Positions 14,376 to 23,847 of a stretch of DNA of 64,000 nt are shown piece by piece; position 1 is the first letter of the stretch; each line of letters begins with the position of its first letter. A program made the translations under genes and the position numbers. The DNA is from an uncultured bacterium (GTDB lineage Bacteria; Patescibacteriota; Patescibacteriia; 2-12-FULL-60-25): NCBI GenBank assembly GCA_937949995.1, contig CALFEO010000002.1, forward strand, positions 1-64,000, given 5' to 3'. A model generated the notes under the pieces. It was given only the letters and a program-made list of their open reading frames with translations, was not told the DNA's origin and did no database searches.

Positions 14376-15708
14376 GCCAGATGTCTTTTTTCGCACTCTC
14401 TGGCCGGACATTGTGATGTGGGACAAATTAGAAGAGGTATGTAATTCGGTGGTCAATCATCGGCGAACATCTATTCGTTCCGGTCATGGCATAGGTAAAA
14501 CGTGGGTTCTGGCACGTCTGGCTATTTGGTTTTTAACTTGCTTCAAGCCTTCAATCGTCCTTACCACGGCACCAACCGGCAGACAGGTGGAAAAGTTACT
14601 CTGGGGTGAATTGCATACGGCATATAACAGCTCGAAGATTCCTTTGGGGGGTAAATTGCTTAATACGCAATGGAAGATATCGGAGAACAACTACGCTATA
14701 GGTTTCGCAACCAACGAATCACTCGATCAAAGAGAGTTCGGCTCCACCAAACTACAAGGCTTCCACTCTCCCAATTTGCTGATACTTCTTGATGAGGCGG
14801 CAGGTATACCGCAGGAAATCTACACGGCTATCAGCTCGCTTATTACAGGCGAGAATAATCGTGTCGTGGCCATCGGCAATCCTACCAGTCCCACCGGACC
14901 ATTTTTTGAAACATTCAAAAGCTCAATTTGGCATAACATCAATATCTCCTGCTTCGATCATCCCAATGTTAAGACCGGCAAGACGGTTATTCCAGGGGCT
15001 GTAACACGGGAATGGCTGGAAGAGCGCAGAGAGGAATGGGGAGAGAACACTCCGCTTTGGGAGGCGAAGGTTTTGGGCAACTTCCCGAAAGAGGGGGCTG
15101 ATACTCTGATACCGCTTACATGGATTGAAAATGCAATCAACAACGTCAATAAGATTGAGCCGGCGGGTAAGAGGGTTGTGGGGGCTGATATTGCGAGATA
15201 TGGAGAGGATGAGACTGTGAGATACAAAGGCACCGGCAAGTTTTTTGATTTTATCGAGGCGACGAGAAAAGAGGGCACTATGCAGACAGCCGGACATCTT
15301 ATTGCCGACAAGAGAGACCATAATGCCGAAATCATTGCGGTTGATGACACCGGAGTAGGTGGAGGCGTAACCGACAGGTTGAATGAACTTGGTGAGCCGG
15401 TACTTCCCATTAACTTTGGAGCCGGCGCAAAGGACGTAGAACGCTTTGCCAACCTCAAAGCCGAGATATTTTGGCTGTTGCGCGAGAGCTTGCGTAAGAC
15501 AGAGTGCCGGCTTCCTGACGATGACAAGCTCAAAAATCAGCTAGCAAGCATAAAATTTAAGTATACGTCCAAAGGACAGATACAGATCGAATCCAAAGAC
15601 GACATGAAAAAGCGCGGGCTTAAATCACCCGACAGAGCTGACGCACTGGCCATAACTCATTACGCAGTCGATTCCTACACCTTGCCCGAACTCTTGTGGA
15701 TAGGTTGA
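14329..15708 (+). CDS. terL: Terminase large subunit, packaging ATPase/nuclease
   Basis: A 459-aa protein. The ATPase domain has a Walker A-type motif SGHGIGKT at residues 51-58, an adenine/coupling segment VLTTAPTGRQVEK near 77-89, and Walker B LLILLDEAA at 150-158. The RNase H-like nuclease domain begins near residue 270 (VVGADIARYGEDE). Its acidic residues include D in GADIA, D in AVDDTGVGGGV and a late D near SPDRADAL. It drives headful or site-specific packaging into the prohead at the portal. Full length; ATG 14329 overlaps terS, and a further ATG at 14353 is possible. Confidence 0.95.
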   Translation: MSKPTIQEMLKTWQNRPDVFFRTLWPDIVMWDKLEEVCNSVVNHRRTSIRSGHGIGKTWVLARLAIWFLTCFKPSIVLTTAPTGRQVEKLLWGELHTAYNSSKIPLGGKLLNTQWKISENNYAIGFATNESLDQREFGSTKLQGFHSPNLLILLDEAAGIPQEIYTAISSLITGENNRVVAIGNPTSPTGPFFETFKSSIWHNINISCFDHPNVKTGKTVIPGAVTREWLEERREEWGENTPLWEAKVLGNFPKEGADTLIPLTWIENAINNVNKIEPAGKRVVGADIARYGEDETVRYKGTGKFFDFIEATRKEGTMQTAGHLIADKRDHNAEIIAVDDTGVGGGVTDRLNELGEPVLPINFGAGAKDVERFANLKAEIFWLLRESLRKTECRLPDDDKLKNQLASIKFKYTSKGQIQIESKDDMKKRGLKSPDRADALAITHYAVDSYTLPELLWIG

Positions 15709-15743
15709 GCTTCTAAAATATGAATTATGCGAATCTGTAGAGA

Positions 15744-17807
15744 ATGAAACTCGTCCATAGATTCAAAGACGCTTTCGACGTCTTAACCAACAAAAAAAGC
15801 CTTTTGCCGGCTTCGGAGATTATCGGCGCATTTTTCGGCGATTCAGGCGATAAAGGCAAGGTATACGGTTGGCAATACAAAGCCAGCCGTCTTTTAGCTG
15901 AGGAAGTAGGCTCGATTCCCTTGCACCTCTATCAAGTTAAGAATGACGCTTCATGGGATGAGATAGACACTCACCCGCTCTTGGAGCTGTTAGAGAGACC
16001 GAATCCCGACCAAATCAAATCCGAGCTCATAGAGACATTATCAATGCACCTCGACTTTTACGGCAACGCTTACATCTACCTCGAAAAACAGGGCAATAAG
16101 ATTACCGGCCTGCACGCCCTGCACCCGAGCGGAATCAAGGTGGAGAGAACAGGATTCCCCGCGACAGTAAGCTCATACCGCTACACCTACAACGAAATCA
16201 ACAACAAGCGCATAGAACGCAATGACATTATCCATATCCGTGAGACCAATCCGGATGACCCGCTTAAAGGTAAGGGTCCGATAGAGGCGGTCTATGACTC
16301 TGTGTATCTCGACAAGCAATCACGTATATGGAACAAGGCATTTTTCAAGAACTCGGCCAGACCCGACCTCTACCTCAAAACCAAATACACATCCAGAGCG
16401 CAGACCGAATCCCTTAAGGCGCAGTTTGAAGACGCACACAGAGGCGCAACCAATGCCGGACGCATTGCCGTCTTGCCCGAGGGAGTGGAGCCCGAATCCG
16501 CAGGCTGGAACCAGAAAGATATTGATTTCGTGGAACAACTTCGCTTTACCCGCGATGACATCCTTTCGGCTCTCCGGACTCCGCATGTGGTGCTGGGACT
16601 TGGAGCGGGTGAGAACCTGAACCGCGCGACCGCTGAAACTACTGACTATGTTTACGCGCTCCGCACAATCAAACCTCGAATAAAGAGAATCGTCGCATAC
16701 TTGAACGCTTATCTGCTCCCAAGATTCGGCGAGAGGTTGATTTTGGATTTTGATGATCCCGTTCCCGAGAATGAGGATATGGCTATCCGCAAGCGTCAAG
16801 CTTCTTTGGGCAACGCTCCCTATCAGAGTATTAACGAGGTGCGCGACGAAATGGGATTACAGCCAATCAAAAACGGCGACTCTGTCATGGGCCCGTTCAA
16901 CCTTGCTCCCATAGGACAGACGCAAGACAAAAAAACTCCGCAGAAAAACATTTCGCAGAGAATCCACAAAGCAATCAACGACCAGAATAAGCTTGATGAT
17001 AAAGTGAACAAGGTCGTCGGTGGAGTGATTAAAAGTCTCGAGGCGAGAATGGAGAAGCAAACCGAAGACATGAAGGAAGCGGAATGGAAGACTTTTGTTT
17101 CAAGAGTTCAGCCATACGAGAATCAAGCGCAAAAATTCATGAGTGATTACTCCGAGGCGATGACTGAGCGGGCCGTTACCGCCTTGGAGGAAGAAATGAA
17201 GGCCGTGGGAGCTAAAGACCTCCTGGACAAAGACGATGAAATGGGAATAATCATCGAGGGTTTTGAGCCTATCATGGCCGAGCTTATGGCAGTTGAGGGG
17301 GCCTATATAGCCGAAACCGTCGGCGGTGAGTTTGTAGCTACCGACCCAGTACAAGAAGCAATCAAGCAAAGCGTGCGGTTAATGGCCGACTCATTCACGG
17401 AAACAACCATGGAATTGCTGGAAAACCAGCTAAATGAGGGCATTTCAGCGGGGGAGGGGATAGGGGAGCTGGCCAAGCGTATTCGTGAAATAGGGGAGTT
17501 TTCCAGCCAATCCAGAGCCAAAACCGTGGCGCGTACCGAGAGTTACCGCATAGCCAATAAGGCGGCCAAAGAGGCTTATATCCAGTCGAGCATTGAGGAA
17601 CTGATTTGGTACACGGCAGGCGACGAAAGAGTGTGCGAATTTTGCGGACCGATGGACGGCAAAGTTGTAAAAACAACCGAAGTATTTTTCAAGCTTGGCG
17701 ATGAAGTGCAAGGCTCTAAGGGCGGGAAAATGCAGGTTAAATATTCTGACATCGAGGGCGGAGCGTTACACAGTAATTGCAGATGTCAGATTCGCGCGAA
17801 CGTTTAA
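15744..17807 (+). CDS. Portal protein fused to a MuF head-morphogenesis domain
   Basis: A 687-aa fusion. Residues about 1-400 are an HK97-type portal (KVYGWQYKASRLLAEEVGSIPL, HLYQVKND, TDYVYALRTIKPRIKRI), the dodecameric channel for DNA entry. After a charged linker (about 400-520), residues about 560-687 are a Mu gpF/SPP1 gp7-like domain: RAKTVARTESYRIANKAA, a CEFCGPMDG motif and the terminal HSNCRCQIR with paired Cys. The two are usually separate adjacent genes; fused forms are known in some siphoviruses. MuF domains are injected or head-associated minor proteins. No separate MuF gene follows, which fits the fusion. Confidence 0.9.
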   Translation: MKLVHRFKDAFDVLTNKKSLLPASEIIGAFFGDSGDKGKVYGWQYKASRLLAEEVGSIPLHLYQVKNDASWDEIDTHPLLELLERPNPDQIKSELIETLSMHLDFYGNAYIYLEKQGNKITGLHALHPSGIKVERTGFPATVSSYRYTYNEINNKRIERNDIIHIRETNPDDPLKGKGPIEAVYDSVYLDKQSRIWNKAFFKNSARPDLYLKTKYTSRAQTESLKAQFEDAHRGATNAGRIAVLPEGVEPESAGWNQKDIDFVEQLRFTRDDILSALRTPHVVLGLGAGENLNRATAETTDYVYALRTIKPRIKRIVAYLNAYLLPRFGERLILDFDDPVPENEDMAIRKRQASLGNAPYQSINEVRDEMGLQPIKNGDSVMGPFNLAPIGQTQDKKTPQKNISQRIHKAINDQNKLDDKVNKVVGGVIKSLEARMEKQTEDMKEAEWKTFVSRVQPYENQAQKFMSDYSEAMTERAVTALEEEMKAVGAKDLLDKDDEMGIIIEGFEPIMAELMAVEGAYIAETVGGEFVATDPVQEAIKQSVRLMADSFTETTMELLENQLNEGISAGEGIGELAKRIREIGEFSSQSRAKTVARTESYRIANKAAKEAYIQSSIEELIWYTAGDERVCEFCGPMDGKVVKTTEVFFKLGDEVQGSKGGKMQVKYSDIEGGALHSNCRCQIRANV

Positions 17808-17857
17808 TGTGGATAAAACACTCTTAATCAGCAACAAAAATCGTATCCTTGAATCAT

Positions 17858-18916
17858 ATGAAAAAAGAAATAATTTCGCTTAAAGCGTCAATCCAAGAAG
17901 TGAACGGGAAAATGACCATTGTAGCCTCGGACGAGACAGTGGACAGATCCGGCGAAGTGGTTCGCGCACGGCAATGGGACTTGAGCAATTTCCTGAAATC
18001 ACCGCGCTTGCTGGTTGACCACGATTACTCTGTTAAGAGTATCGTCGGCAAAGCCGTAAACGCCAGAGTCGAAAACGCCAAGCTGTTGTTTGAGCCTCTG
18101 TACCACGATATAACCGAACTTGCGCGCCAAGTTAAGGAAATGGTAGACCAGGGTTTTTTAGACACCGTATCGGTCGGTTTTATTCGTAAGGGAGAGGGTA
18201 ATAACGTGGTCAATGAATTGCTGGAAATAAGTTTTGTCGCCGTTCCTGCCAATCCCAATGCGCGGGTGCTTGCAGTCAAGGATATTGGAGCAGATGACGA
18301 AAGAGCAATCAAGGAGTTTATTGATGACGAAAACTTTGATGATGAGGATGAGATTATTGAGGAAGCCGAGCAAGAAGATGATGAGGTAGAGGAAAAGGGC
18401 GTAATAGATGACACGCTCAATGAAGCAAAGAACAAACGAAACGAAAAGTACAAACTGTTTGATCCGATATATTACAGGTTTTGGGATTTTTGCGACGCTT
18501 ACATGAACGCAAACGTTGAGCCGGAGAGATTAAAGGAGTTTTGGGATGATTTCGTTGCCGGCGTGAACTCCATACTTGCGAGCGGAGAGCGGACTAACAA
18601 GACAATCAAAGCCATAGCCATGGAATACATCCAAGCCAAAGGATTGGAAGTTAAAAGCGGAAAGGTTTTATCCGGCAAGAACAAGGAGAAAGTTAGCGGC
18701 GCGATTGAATCAATGAAACAAGCTACCGGCGCCTTGCAGAGCGTTTTAGACGCCTCTGAGGGTTCCGATGAGAGTAAATCTCAAAAACAAAGGTCGAGTG
18801 GCGCAGGGTCTGATGTAGAGGCTATGGAGCAGTTTCTACTACTCAAGAAGGCTTTGCGCGCCGTCAATACGGCAACCTCAGAAGCTCTGGCTAAATCAAA
18901 AACTCTTAACAAGTAA
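17858..18916 (+). CDS. Prohead protease (HK97 gp4-like) with long C-terminal extension
   Basis: A 352-aa protein. Residues about 1-150 are an S78/U35 prohead protease: DETVDRSGEVVRARQWDL, catalytic His in LVDHDYS (near residue 55), catalytic Ser in DTVSVGF (near 107), then ELLEISFVAVPANPNARV. The following 200 residues are acidic and helical (ENFDDEDEIIEEAEQEDD) and probably act as a scaffold, removed during head maturation. ATG 17858 is preferred; a TTG lies 9 nt upstream. The gene ends 5 nt before the capsid gene. Confidence 0.9.
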   Translation: MKKEIISLKASIQEVNGKMTIVASDETVDRSGEVVRARQWDLSNFLKSPRLLVDHDYSVKSIVGKAVNARVENAKLLFEPLYHDITELARQVKEMVDQGFLDTVSVGFIRKGEGNNVVNELLEISFVAVPANPNARVLAVKDIGADDERAIKEFIDDENFDDEDEIIEEAEQEDDEVEEKGVIDDTLNEAKNKRNEKYKLFDPIYYRFWDFCDAYMNANVEPERLKEFWDDFVAGVNSILASGERTNKTIKAIAMEYIQAKGLEVKSGKVLSGKNKEKVSGAIESMKQATGALQSVLDASEGSDESKSQKQRSSGAGSDVEAMEQFLLLKKALRAVNTATSEALAKSKTLNK

Positions 18917-18921
18917 AAATT

Positions 18922-20133
18922 ATGGATTTCGCAGAATTACAAAAAGCCCTCGTTGAGGAAACTCAAAAAGGCATGGAAACCATTAAGTCCGAAATGGATA
19001 ACTTAATGGCGGAACGCATGAAGACTCTGGTCGGCGAAGAACGCGCCAACATCACAAAGGAGATCGTACAAACACTACGCGCAGAGCGCGCTGTTTTGGG
19101 ATATGATAAGACCGGATTATCCAAAGAACAGAAAAAGGCTTTTGCCGAGACCGTTAAAGCCGTTGCTTTCGGTGCAATTGTCAAAGCCAACGAAGAACTC
19201 ATCTCCGAGTCTGACGCTCGGGGCGGGTACTTGATTCCGGTCGAAGTTGCCGGCGCCATTCTCCGCATTGCGGCCAGCGTTGGCATCGTCATGAGCCAAG
19301 CACGTCCTTGGACCATGAACACGGATGAATTGGATATTCCCAGCTATACCGGTTCTTTCTTGGAAGGTGAATATTTGGGCGTAAACGCCGCGGGTTCTTT
19401 AACCGGCGTAACGTTCACCATGGCTCGTTTATTGTCTAAAAAGTGGCAGTTGGCCTTTGCCATGGGCAATGACTTGCTCCAAGACGCCAATCAGGATGTA
19501 GCGGATTGGTTGCTCGCCTTAGCCGGCGAAGCTCTTGCCAACCAAATTGACAAGCAGGCTTTCGCAGGCACGGGCGCGCCGTTCGTTGGTTTGTTGAATG
19601 ACTCGAACGTAACCGTGCAAACACTCGCAAGCGGTAAAGATACCTTTGCCGAGTACGATGTGGTGGAAGATTCATCGGACGCCATTGCCAACATTGAGGA
19701 ATCGATGTTAGACGGCGCTGCGTTCTACTTCTCCCGCACAGTTTGGGCCAAGTTGCGCGTGCAAAAGGATGACGCAGGCAGTTATGTTCTGCCGTCCGTA
19801 GGCGCTCCCAGCTCGGGCTTGCTCGCCATGTATCAAACCGGCGGCGGTCCCAAACCGGCCGGTGAGATCTTGGGCTTCCCTGTCTTCACTTGCCGACACT
19901 TGCCGGCTAACAGCGCAACGGCTGTAAGCACCAAGTTCGGTGTGTTCGGCAACATGAAAGCCTTTGCCTTCGGCAACCGCGGACAGATGAGCGTGGAGAA
20001 GTTCACCTCGGGTACATTCGGTTCCAAGGAAATCGCCTTGGCCGACCAGGTTGGCATGGTTATCAAGCACCGCCACGCTGTGGTCAATGCTTTACCGGCC
20101 GCCTTCAACGTCATTAAGACAGCAGCCTCCTAA
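18922..20133 (+). CDS. Major capsid protein, HK97 fold
   Basis: A 403-aa protein. About 90-100 N-terminal residues form a helical delta-like scaffold region. The mature shell starts near ESDARGGYLIPVEVAG (about residue 95), the usual start of HK97-type capsids. Further family segments are SVGIVMSQARPWTMNTDELD, DWLLALAGEALANQIDKQAF with GTGAPFVGLLN, and the P-domain region LGFPVFTCRHLPANS. The final VGMVIKHRHAVVNALPAAF matches the conserved C-terminal beta segment. It forms the icosahedral head with the neighbouring portal and protease. Confidence 0.95.
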   Translation: MDFAELQKALVEETQKGMETIKSEMDNLMAERMKTLVGEERANITKEIVQTLRAERAVLGYDKTGLSKEQKKAFAETVKAVAFGAIVKANEELISESDARGGYLIPVEVAGAILRIAASVGIVMSQARPWTMNTDELDIPSYTGSFLEGEYLGVNAAGSLTGVTFTMARLLSKKWQLAFAMGNDLLQDANQDVADWLLALAGEALANQIDKQAFAGTGAPFVGLLNDSNVTVQTLASGKDTFAEYDVVEDSSDAIANIEESMLDGAAFYFSRTVWAKLRVQKDDAGSYVLPSVGAPSSGLLAMYQTGGGPKPAGEILGFPVFTCRHLPANSATAVSTKFGVFGNMKAFAFGNRGQMSVEKFTSGTFGSKEIALADQVGMVIKHRHAVVNALPAAFNVIKTAAS

Positions 20134-20143
20134 TTCAAATAAC

Positions 20144-20165
20144 GGGGGCGTCTTCGGGCGCCCCT
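20144..20165 (+). terminator. GC hairpin after the capsid gene (attenuator-like)
   Basis: GGGGCG/CGCCCC stem (20145-20150/20159-20164) with an 8-nt loop, without a T-run. Its position just after the most highly expressed gene suggests partial termination or mRNA 3'-end protection. Confidence 0.5.
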
Positions 20166-20174
20166 TAGAGAACT

Positions 20175-20480
20175 ATGCCTAAATACAAAGTTTTACTCCC
20201 CATTGGTTGGAGTGGCAGGCATGAGGCAGGCGAGATTGTCGAAATGCCCGAAGAAGCAGCCAAGGCTTTCGGATCCGAGTATTTGACCTCGGTTGAAGAA
20301 ATCGAAGAGGAAGAAATCAAGGTGGAAGCCGAAATAGAAGAGGAAGAAATTAAAGATGAACTCGACGATTTGGAACGTGAAGAACTCAAGGACCTTATTA
20401 AAAACGAGGGACTGGAAGTAAAAATCACAAACCTCACCGACGATGAAATTCGCTCGGCTATCCGCGAAGCTCGTAAATAA
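20175..20480 (+). CDS. Head accessory protein with C-terminal HeH/LEM-like helix pair
   Basis: A 101-aa protein. The N-terminal about 45 residues form a small beta domain (KYKVLLPIGWSGRHEAGEIV). A Glu-rich linker (EEIEEEEIKVEAEIEEEEIK) follows. The last 35 residues (LEREELKDLIKNEGLEVKI, LTDDEIRSAIREA) look like a HeH/LEM or SAP-type helix-extension-helix, common in phage head-tail and capsid-neighbour genes. Its place right after the capsid gene supports a virion or head-completion role. Confidence 0.65.
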   Translation: MPKYKVLLPIGWSGRHEAGEIVEMPEEAAKAFGSEYLTSVEEIEEEEIKVEAEIEEEEIKDELDDLEREELKDLIKNEGLEVKITNLTDDEIRSAIREARK

Positions 20481-20499
20481 TTCACTAAATTGAAAAACT

Positions 20500-20907
20500 A
20501 TGAAAGTTGCAGAAAATATCGGAGTCGCACAATCTCTCGTCCCCGCAGTCCGTACAATCGACACCGAAGGAACAGGAGTAGACACCATGGGCTTTGATGA
20601 GCTCGTGGCTGTTATTGATGTAGGTGCATTGGATCTTACAAATACCGACGAAACCTATACCGTGAAGCTCCAAGAGGGCGCAACCTCCACTCCGACAACG
20701 GATATTACAGGCGCCAGCGTCTCAATCACCGCGGCCAACTCGCAAAAGTTGATTCGCGTCAAAGGATTGGGTACAGGCTCGCGCTTGCGCTATATCCGCG
20801 CTTACTTGGACGTGGACGGCACAACCCCGTCAATCGCCTTGAATGTTACCTTTATCATGGGCGGCGCAAAGTGGAATCCTCCGGAATCGCTGGACGCTGA
20901 CGTCTAG
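20500..20907 (+). CDS. Probable capsid decoration or head protein
   Basis: A 135-aa beta-rich protein without signal peptide or cysteine. The part DTMGFDELVAVIDVGALDLT...DETYTVKLQEGATSTPTTDI is of a type often found downstream of siphovirus capsid genes. The C-terminal LRYIRAYLDVDGTTPSIALN strand pair ends the fold. No biochemical role can be assigned from sequence. A perfect 11-bp hairpin follows directly. Confidence 0.6.
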   Translation: MKVAENIGVAQSLVPAVRTIDTEGTGVDTMGFDELVAVIDVGALDLTNTDETYTVKLQEGATSTPTTDITGASVSITAANSQKLIRVKGLGTGSRLRYIRAYLDVDGTTPSIALNVTFIMGGAKWNPPESLDADV

Positions 20908-20917
20908 CCATGTGCCT

Positions 20918-20942
20918 TTGACAGTCTCTTAGAGGCTGTCAA
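20918..20942 (+). terminator. Perfect hairpin between head and connector genes
   Basis: An 11-bp stem (20918-20928/20932-20942) including one G:T pair, with a three-base loop. No T-run. It ends 5 nt before ATG 20948, so it may instead regulate initiation or be an RNase site. The apparent TTGACA inside it is part of the stem. Confidence 0.5.
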
Positions 20943-20947
20943 TCCTT

Positions 20948-21550
20948 ATGGCTCTGACTTCATACGCATTGACCACCGTGGCGCGCGTTAAGACTCGTGC
21001 GGGCATTTCGGTTTCCACCTTTGACACATTGCTCGAAGCGCTGATTTGCGCCGTTACGGATTGGGTGGAGAGCTATTGCGACCGCAGATTTGTATTAACG
21101 CAGTACACCAATGAAGTTTATTCGGGGGACGGGCAAAGGTTTGTTGTCTTAAAGCAAGCCCCAATCACAGAGCTGACATCAGCACAGTACAGAGTGGGAA
21201 CGCCTGACAATCCAACGTGGACTGATTTTCTAGCGAGTGAGTATGAAATCGTGGGAGACGGAAGCTCGGGGATGATACGTATCTACAATTCCGCGCCTCA
21301 CGGTACGAACAACCTGCGCTTTACATACAAGGCAGGCTATACGCTTAATTTGACCACTATCACGAGCAATAACCTGCCACTCGACTTAGTTGACCTAGTG
21401 GAAAGAATCGTCGTTAAAAGCTTCAAAAAACGCCAATCAGAGGGTAAGTCAAGTGAGACGGCGGGGGAAGCGCAGGTAACTTGGGATAAAGAATTTAGCA
21501 AAGAGGATTATTTGACGCTTAACCGCCATAAACGGGTGTTTTTAGGCTGA
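20948..21550 (+). CDS. Head-tail connector (HK97 gp6-like adaptor)
   Basis: A 200-aa protein of the phage gp6-like head-tail connector family. The N-terminal helical bundle (VARVKTRAGISVSTFDTLLE, AVTDWVESYCDRRF) is the family hallmark. It is followed by an inserted beta part (QRFVVLKQAPITEL..YRVG) and a final helix (DLVERIVVKSFKKRQSEG). Such adaptors form a ring beneath the portal. The position after the capsid genes and before the gp10-like gene is canonical. Confidence 0.8.
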   Translation: MALTSYALTTVARVKTRAGISVSTFDTLLEALICAVTDWVESYCDRRFVLTQYTNEVYSGDGQRFVVLKQAPITELTSAQYRVGTPDNPTWTDFLASEYEIVGDGSSGMIRIYNSAPHGTNNLRFTYKAGYTLNLTTITSNNLPLDLVDLVERIVVKSFKKRQSEGKSSETAGEAQVTWDKEFSKEDYLTLNRHKRVFLG

Positions 21551-21551
21551 T

Positions 21552-21941
21552 ATGGCAAACATTACGATCAAGATTGAGGGGCTGGACGCTTTACGGGGTG
21601 CTTTTAGAAAGTTTCCCTCCATTTCAGAGAAGTACCTGCAAAAAGGAATCGATAGAAGCATTGCGATAATTCATAATCTATCCGCGAGGCAAAAAGGAAT
21701 CGTACCCGTTCTTACAGGCAATTTATCAGACAGTTTTTCAAAGGGTATCAGACTGGAACGCTTAAAAGGAAGTATTCGGCCGACCGCAAAATACGCCAAG
21801 TCCGTAAATGACGGCACGCGCAAAATGAAACCGCGCAGATACATGGAAAAGCTGGCAGAAACAGCCACGCCGAAGATACAGAAAGAGTTTGATCAAGCCG
21901 TAGAGGGCTTAGTCAACGAAATCGCTAAACAAGCCAAGTAG
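21552..21941 (+). CDS. HK97 gp10-like head-tail joining / tail completion protein
   Basis: A 129-aa protein with the HK97 gp10 pattern: N-terminal IKIEGLDALRGAFRKFP, then helix YLQKGIDRSIAIIHNLSARQ, VPVLTGNLSDSF, and YAKSVNDGTRKMKPRRYMEK near residue 75-95. The LTGxLxxSF plus Y...G(T)(R)xMxPRPF-type motif is characteristic. It starts 1 nt after the connector gene stop. Confidence 0.85.
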   Translation: MANITIKIEGLDALRGAFRKFPSISEKYLQKGIDRSIAIIHNLSARQKGIVPVLTGNLSDSFSKGIRLERLKGSIRPTAKYAKSVNDGTRKMKPRRYMEKLAETATPKIQKEFDQAVEGLVNEIAKQAK

Positions 21942-21942
21942 T

Positions 21943-22380
21943 ATGTCATTCGTATCACTCAGAGCCAAAATCAAGGCCATGCTGGACGCCAGAAAGACCG
22001 CCACTATCTTGGGGGAGGTTTTTGACGGGGAGCAGGATCAACAGAACATGGAGATCTCGGCTTATCCCGTGGCAGAGTTACGACGCACACAAAGCGAGGG
22101 GGATTTTTTCACCAACAAAGAAGATATCGTTTCATACGATTTTGACATCATCATCTACGCCGAAATGACTGACCAGGGAGCGAGCGCGGCTGAAAAGCAG
22201 TTAGACGCCGTACTCGATGACTTGCTTTATCAATTCGCCAAAGACCGCACACTCACAGGCACGGCGGACGCAGGCGTTGACCCTGGCGTAACAAACGGCG
22301 GGATAATCGAGTGGAGAGGCAAACCGCATTACGTATCAATCCTCCGACTGCGGTGCAAAAAAATACTGGACTTGACCTAG
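21943..22380 (+). CDS. Tail terminator-like protein
   Basis: A 145-aa alpha/beta protein in the place of the tail terminator: after gp10-like and before the tail tube. The N-terminal helix (LRAKIKAMLDARKTATILGE), a strand with EISAYPVAELRRTQ and the central YDFDIIIYAEMTDQ...AEKQLDAVLDDLLYQF resemble gpU/gp11-type terminators, which cap the tail tube. Motif evidence is moderate and gene order is the main support. Confidence 0.7.
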   Translation: MSFVSLRAKIKAMLDARKTATILGEVFDGEQDQQNMEISAYPVAELRRTQSEGDFFTNKEDIVSYDFDIIIYAEMTDQGASAAEKQLDAVLDDLLYQFAKDRTLTGTADAGVDPGVTNGGIIEWRGKPHYVSILRLRCKKILDLT

Positions 22381-22431
22381 CTGTGGATATTACGGGCTTG
22401 TCGGGGGAGTAATTCGCTACGATGAAACCAT

Positions 22432-22617
22432 ATGATGAAAGAAGCCCAAAACAAGAAAATCTCGAGCGCGCCTCAATCAAAAAGCGAGGCAAAGCGCTTG
22501 GAGGTGCAAAAAGAGACTCTGCAAGAGTTTTATTTTAGTGCCACGGAAGAACGAGGACCCGTAACTATTAAAGCGACTTCACTTGATGAGGCGCGTAAAA
22601 AATATAATCAATTATGA
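22432..22617 (+). CDS. Small charged phage protein
   Basis: A 61-aa Lys/Glu-rich protein (KNKISSAPQSKSEAKRLEVQ-like start, ending DEARKKYNQL). The stop overlaps the start of the tail tube gene by 4 nt, suggesting coupled translation. The function is unknown. Genes of this size in this position occur in siphoviruses without known roles. Confidence 0.5.
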   Translation: MMKEAQNKKISSAPQSKSEAKRLEVQKETLQEFYFSATEERGPVTIKATSLDEARKKYNQL

Positions 22618-23846
22618 GCAAAATCATCGGTTCACGCCTCGACTTTGGCGTAGCAAAAGAAACAACCCGCGGAACAGCCAACGCTCCGTCTTATTGGTTG
22701 CGCCCCATGGACATTTCCGTGGATGAGAAAGTCATGCGGTCTATGGATGAAGGACGCAGGAATTTAATCGAGGACAGCATAGACTCACAAGTAGTCGGCA
22801 AATTCGCTGAGGGTGAGTTTACGGTTGCTCTTCGAGACAAATCTCTCGGCTTATTGTTCTACAACATCTTCGGGGCTGTATCCTCGGCCGTTAAAGGCGG
22901 TGAGGCGGTAGTTTATGAGCATACCTACACTGTCTATCAAAGCAATCAACATCAATCGCTCTGTGTGCACGTTAAAGAGGCAAATTCGGGTAAGGATTAC
23001 GCTTTGGCCATGCTCGACTCCATGGAGCTATCAGTTGAACTGGAACGCCATGCAACGGCACAATTCGGCTTTAGAGCGAAGACCGGAGGGCTGGCGACTC
23101 TTGGCGCGTTTACGGTAACAATCGCCAATCCGGCTGTTGTTACTCTCACCGGCCACGGTTTAGTTACCGGCGACGCGGTTACGCTTGCAACCACCGGAGC
23201 ATTACCTACCGGACTCACGGCCGGCACCACTTATTACGTCGTCTATGTTACGGCTGATACCTTTAGCTTGGCGACTTCGCTGGCCAATGCTCTGGCAGGC
23301 ACCAAGATTGAAACCACCGGCACGCAGTCAGGAACGCATACCGCGACCCTAGCCTCACGTTACGCCGCTTACGTAGCTGAAAACGTCTTTTTGCCGACTC
23401 ACGCAAGCGTTAAATTCGCAACCAATCAAGCCGGACTCGACGCGGCCAGCGCAATCAACGTGAGATCTTGCGTAGTTAAGGTTAATAAAAACATTGAGGA
23501 TGACAGAGCCTTAGGAAACGTCAATCAGGTGGACATCGTAAACAAAACCTTTTCCGTGGACGGCGAGATTGAGCTGGTCTACAACGATCAAACCTACGTT
23601 ACGCAGATGTTGGACAACACAACCAAAGCCCTGCGCTTAAAACTCACCAACAGCGACGTAACTATCGGCACAGCCTCTAATCCGGACATCCAAATTGACT
23701 TAAACAAAGTCCTGCTCGAAGAAGTAACGCGAGACCTTTCCAAAGACGGCGTGGTTACGCAAGTTTTGGCTTTCAAGGCGTTTTTCTCTGAAACGGACAG
23801 CAAAATGGTACAAGTCATTTTAACCAACCTAGCCACCTCTTACTAA
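22614..23846 (+). CDS. Major tail (tube) protein with inserted immunoglobulin-like domain
   Basis: A 410-aa protein. Outer parts (about 1-160 and 255-410) fit a siphovirus tail tube: GSRLDFGVAKETTRGTA, MDISVDEKVMR, the later VDGEIELVYNDQTYVTQML, ALRLKLTNSDVTIG and IQIDLNKVLLEEV. Residues about 165-250 are an inserted domain (VVTLTGHGLVTGDAVTLATT, LTAGTTYYVVYVTADTFSLA), a module frequently found added to phage structural proteins and thought to decorate the tail surface. Such inserts may mediate weak cell-surface binding. Assignment rests on position and fold pattern. Confidence 0.75.
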   Translation: MSKIIGSRLDFGVAKETTRGTANAPSYWLRPMDISVDEKVMRSMDEGRRNLIEDSIDSQVVGKFAEGEFTVALRDKSLGLLFYNIFGAVSSAVKGGEAVVYEHTYTVYQSNQHQSLCVHVKEANSGKDYALAMLDSMELSVELERHATAQFGFRAKTGGLATLGAFTVTIANPAVVTLTGHGLVTGDAVTLATTGALPTGLTAGTTYYVVYVTADTFSLATSLANALAGTKIETTGTQSGTHTATLASRYAAYVAENVFLPTHASVKFATNQAGLDAASAINVRSCVVKVNKNIEDDRALGNVNQVDIVNKTFSVDGEIELVYNDQTYVTQMLDNTTKALRLKLTNSDVTIGTASNPDIQIDLNKVLLEEVTRDLSKDGVVTQVLAFKAFFSETDSKMVQVILTNLATSY

Positions 23847-23847
23847 T

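Noticed and set aside
20918..20923. TTGACA as a promoter before the connector gene
   Set aside because: It is one arm of a perfect 11-bp hairpin and no -10 box lies 16-18 nt downstream.
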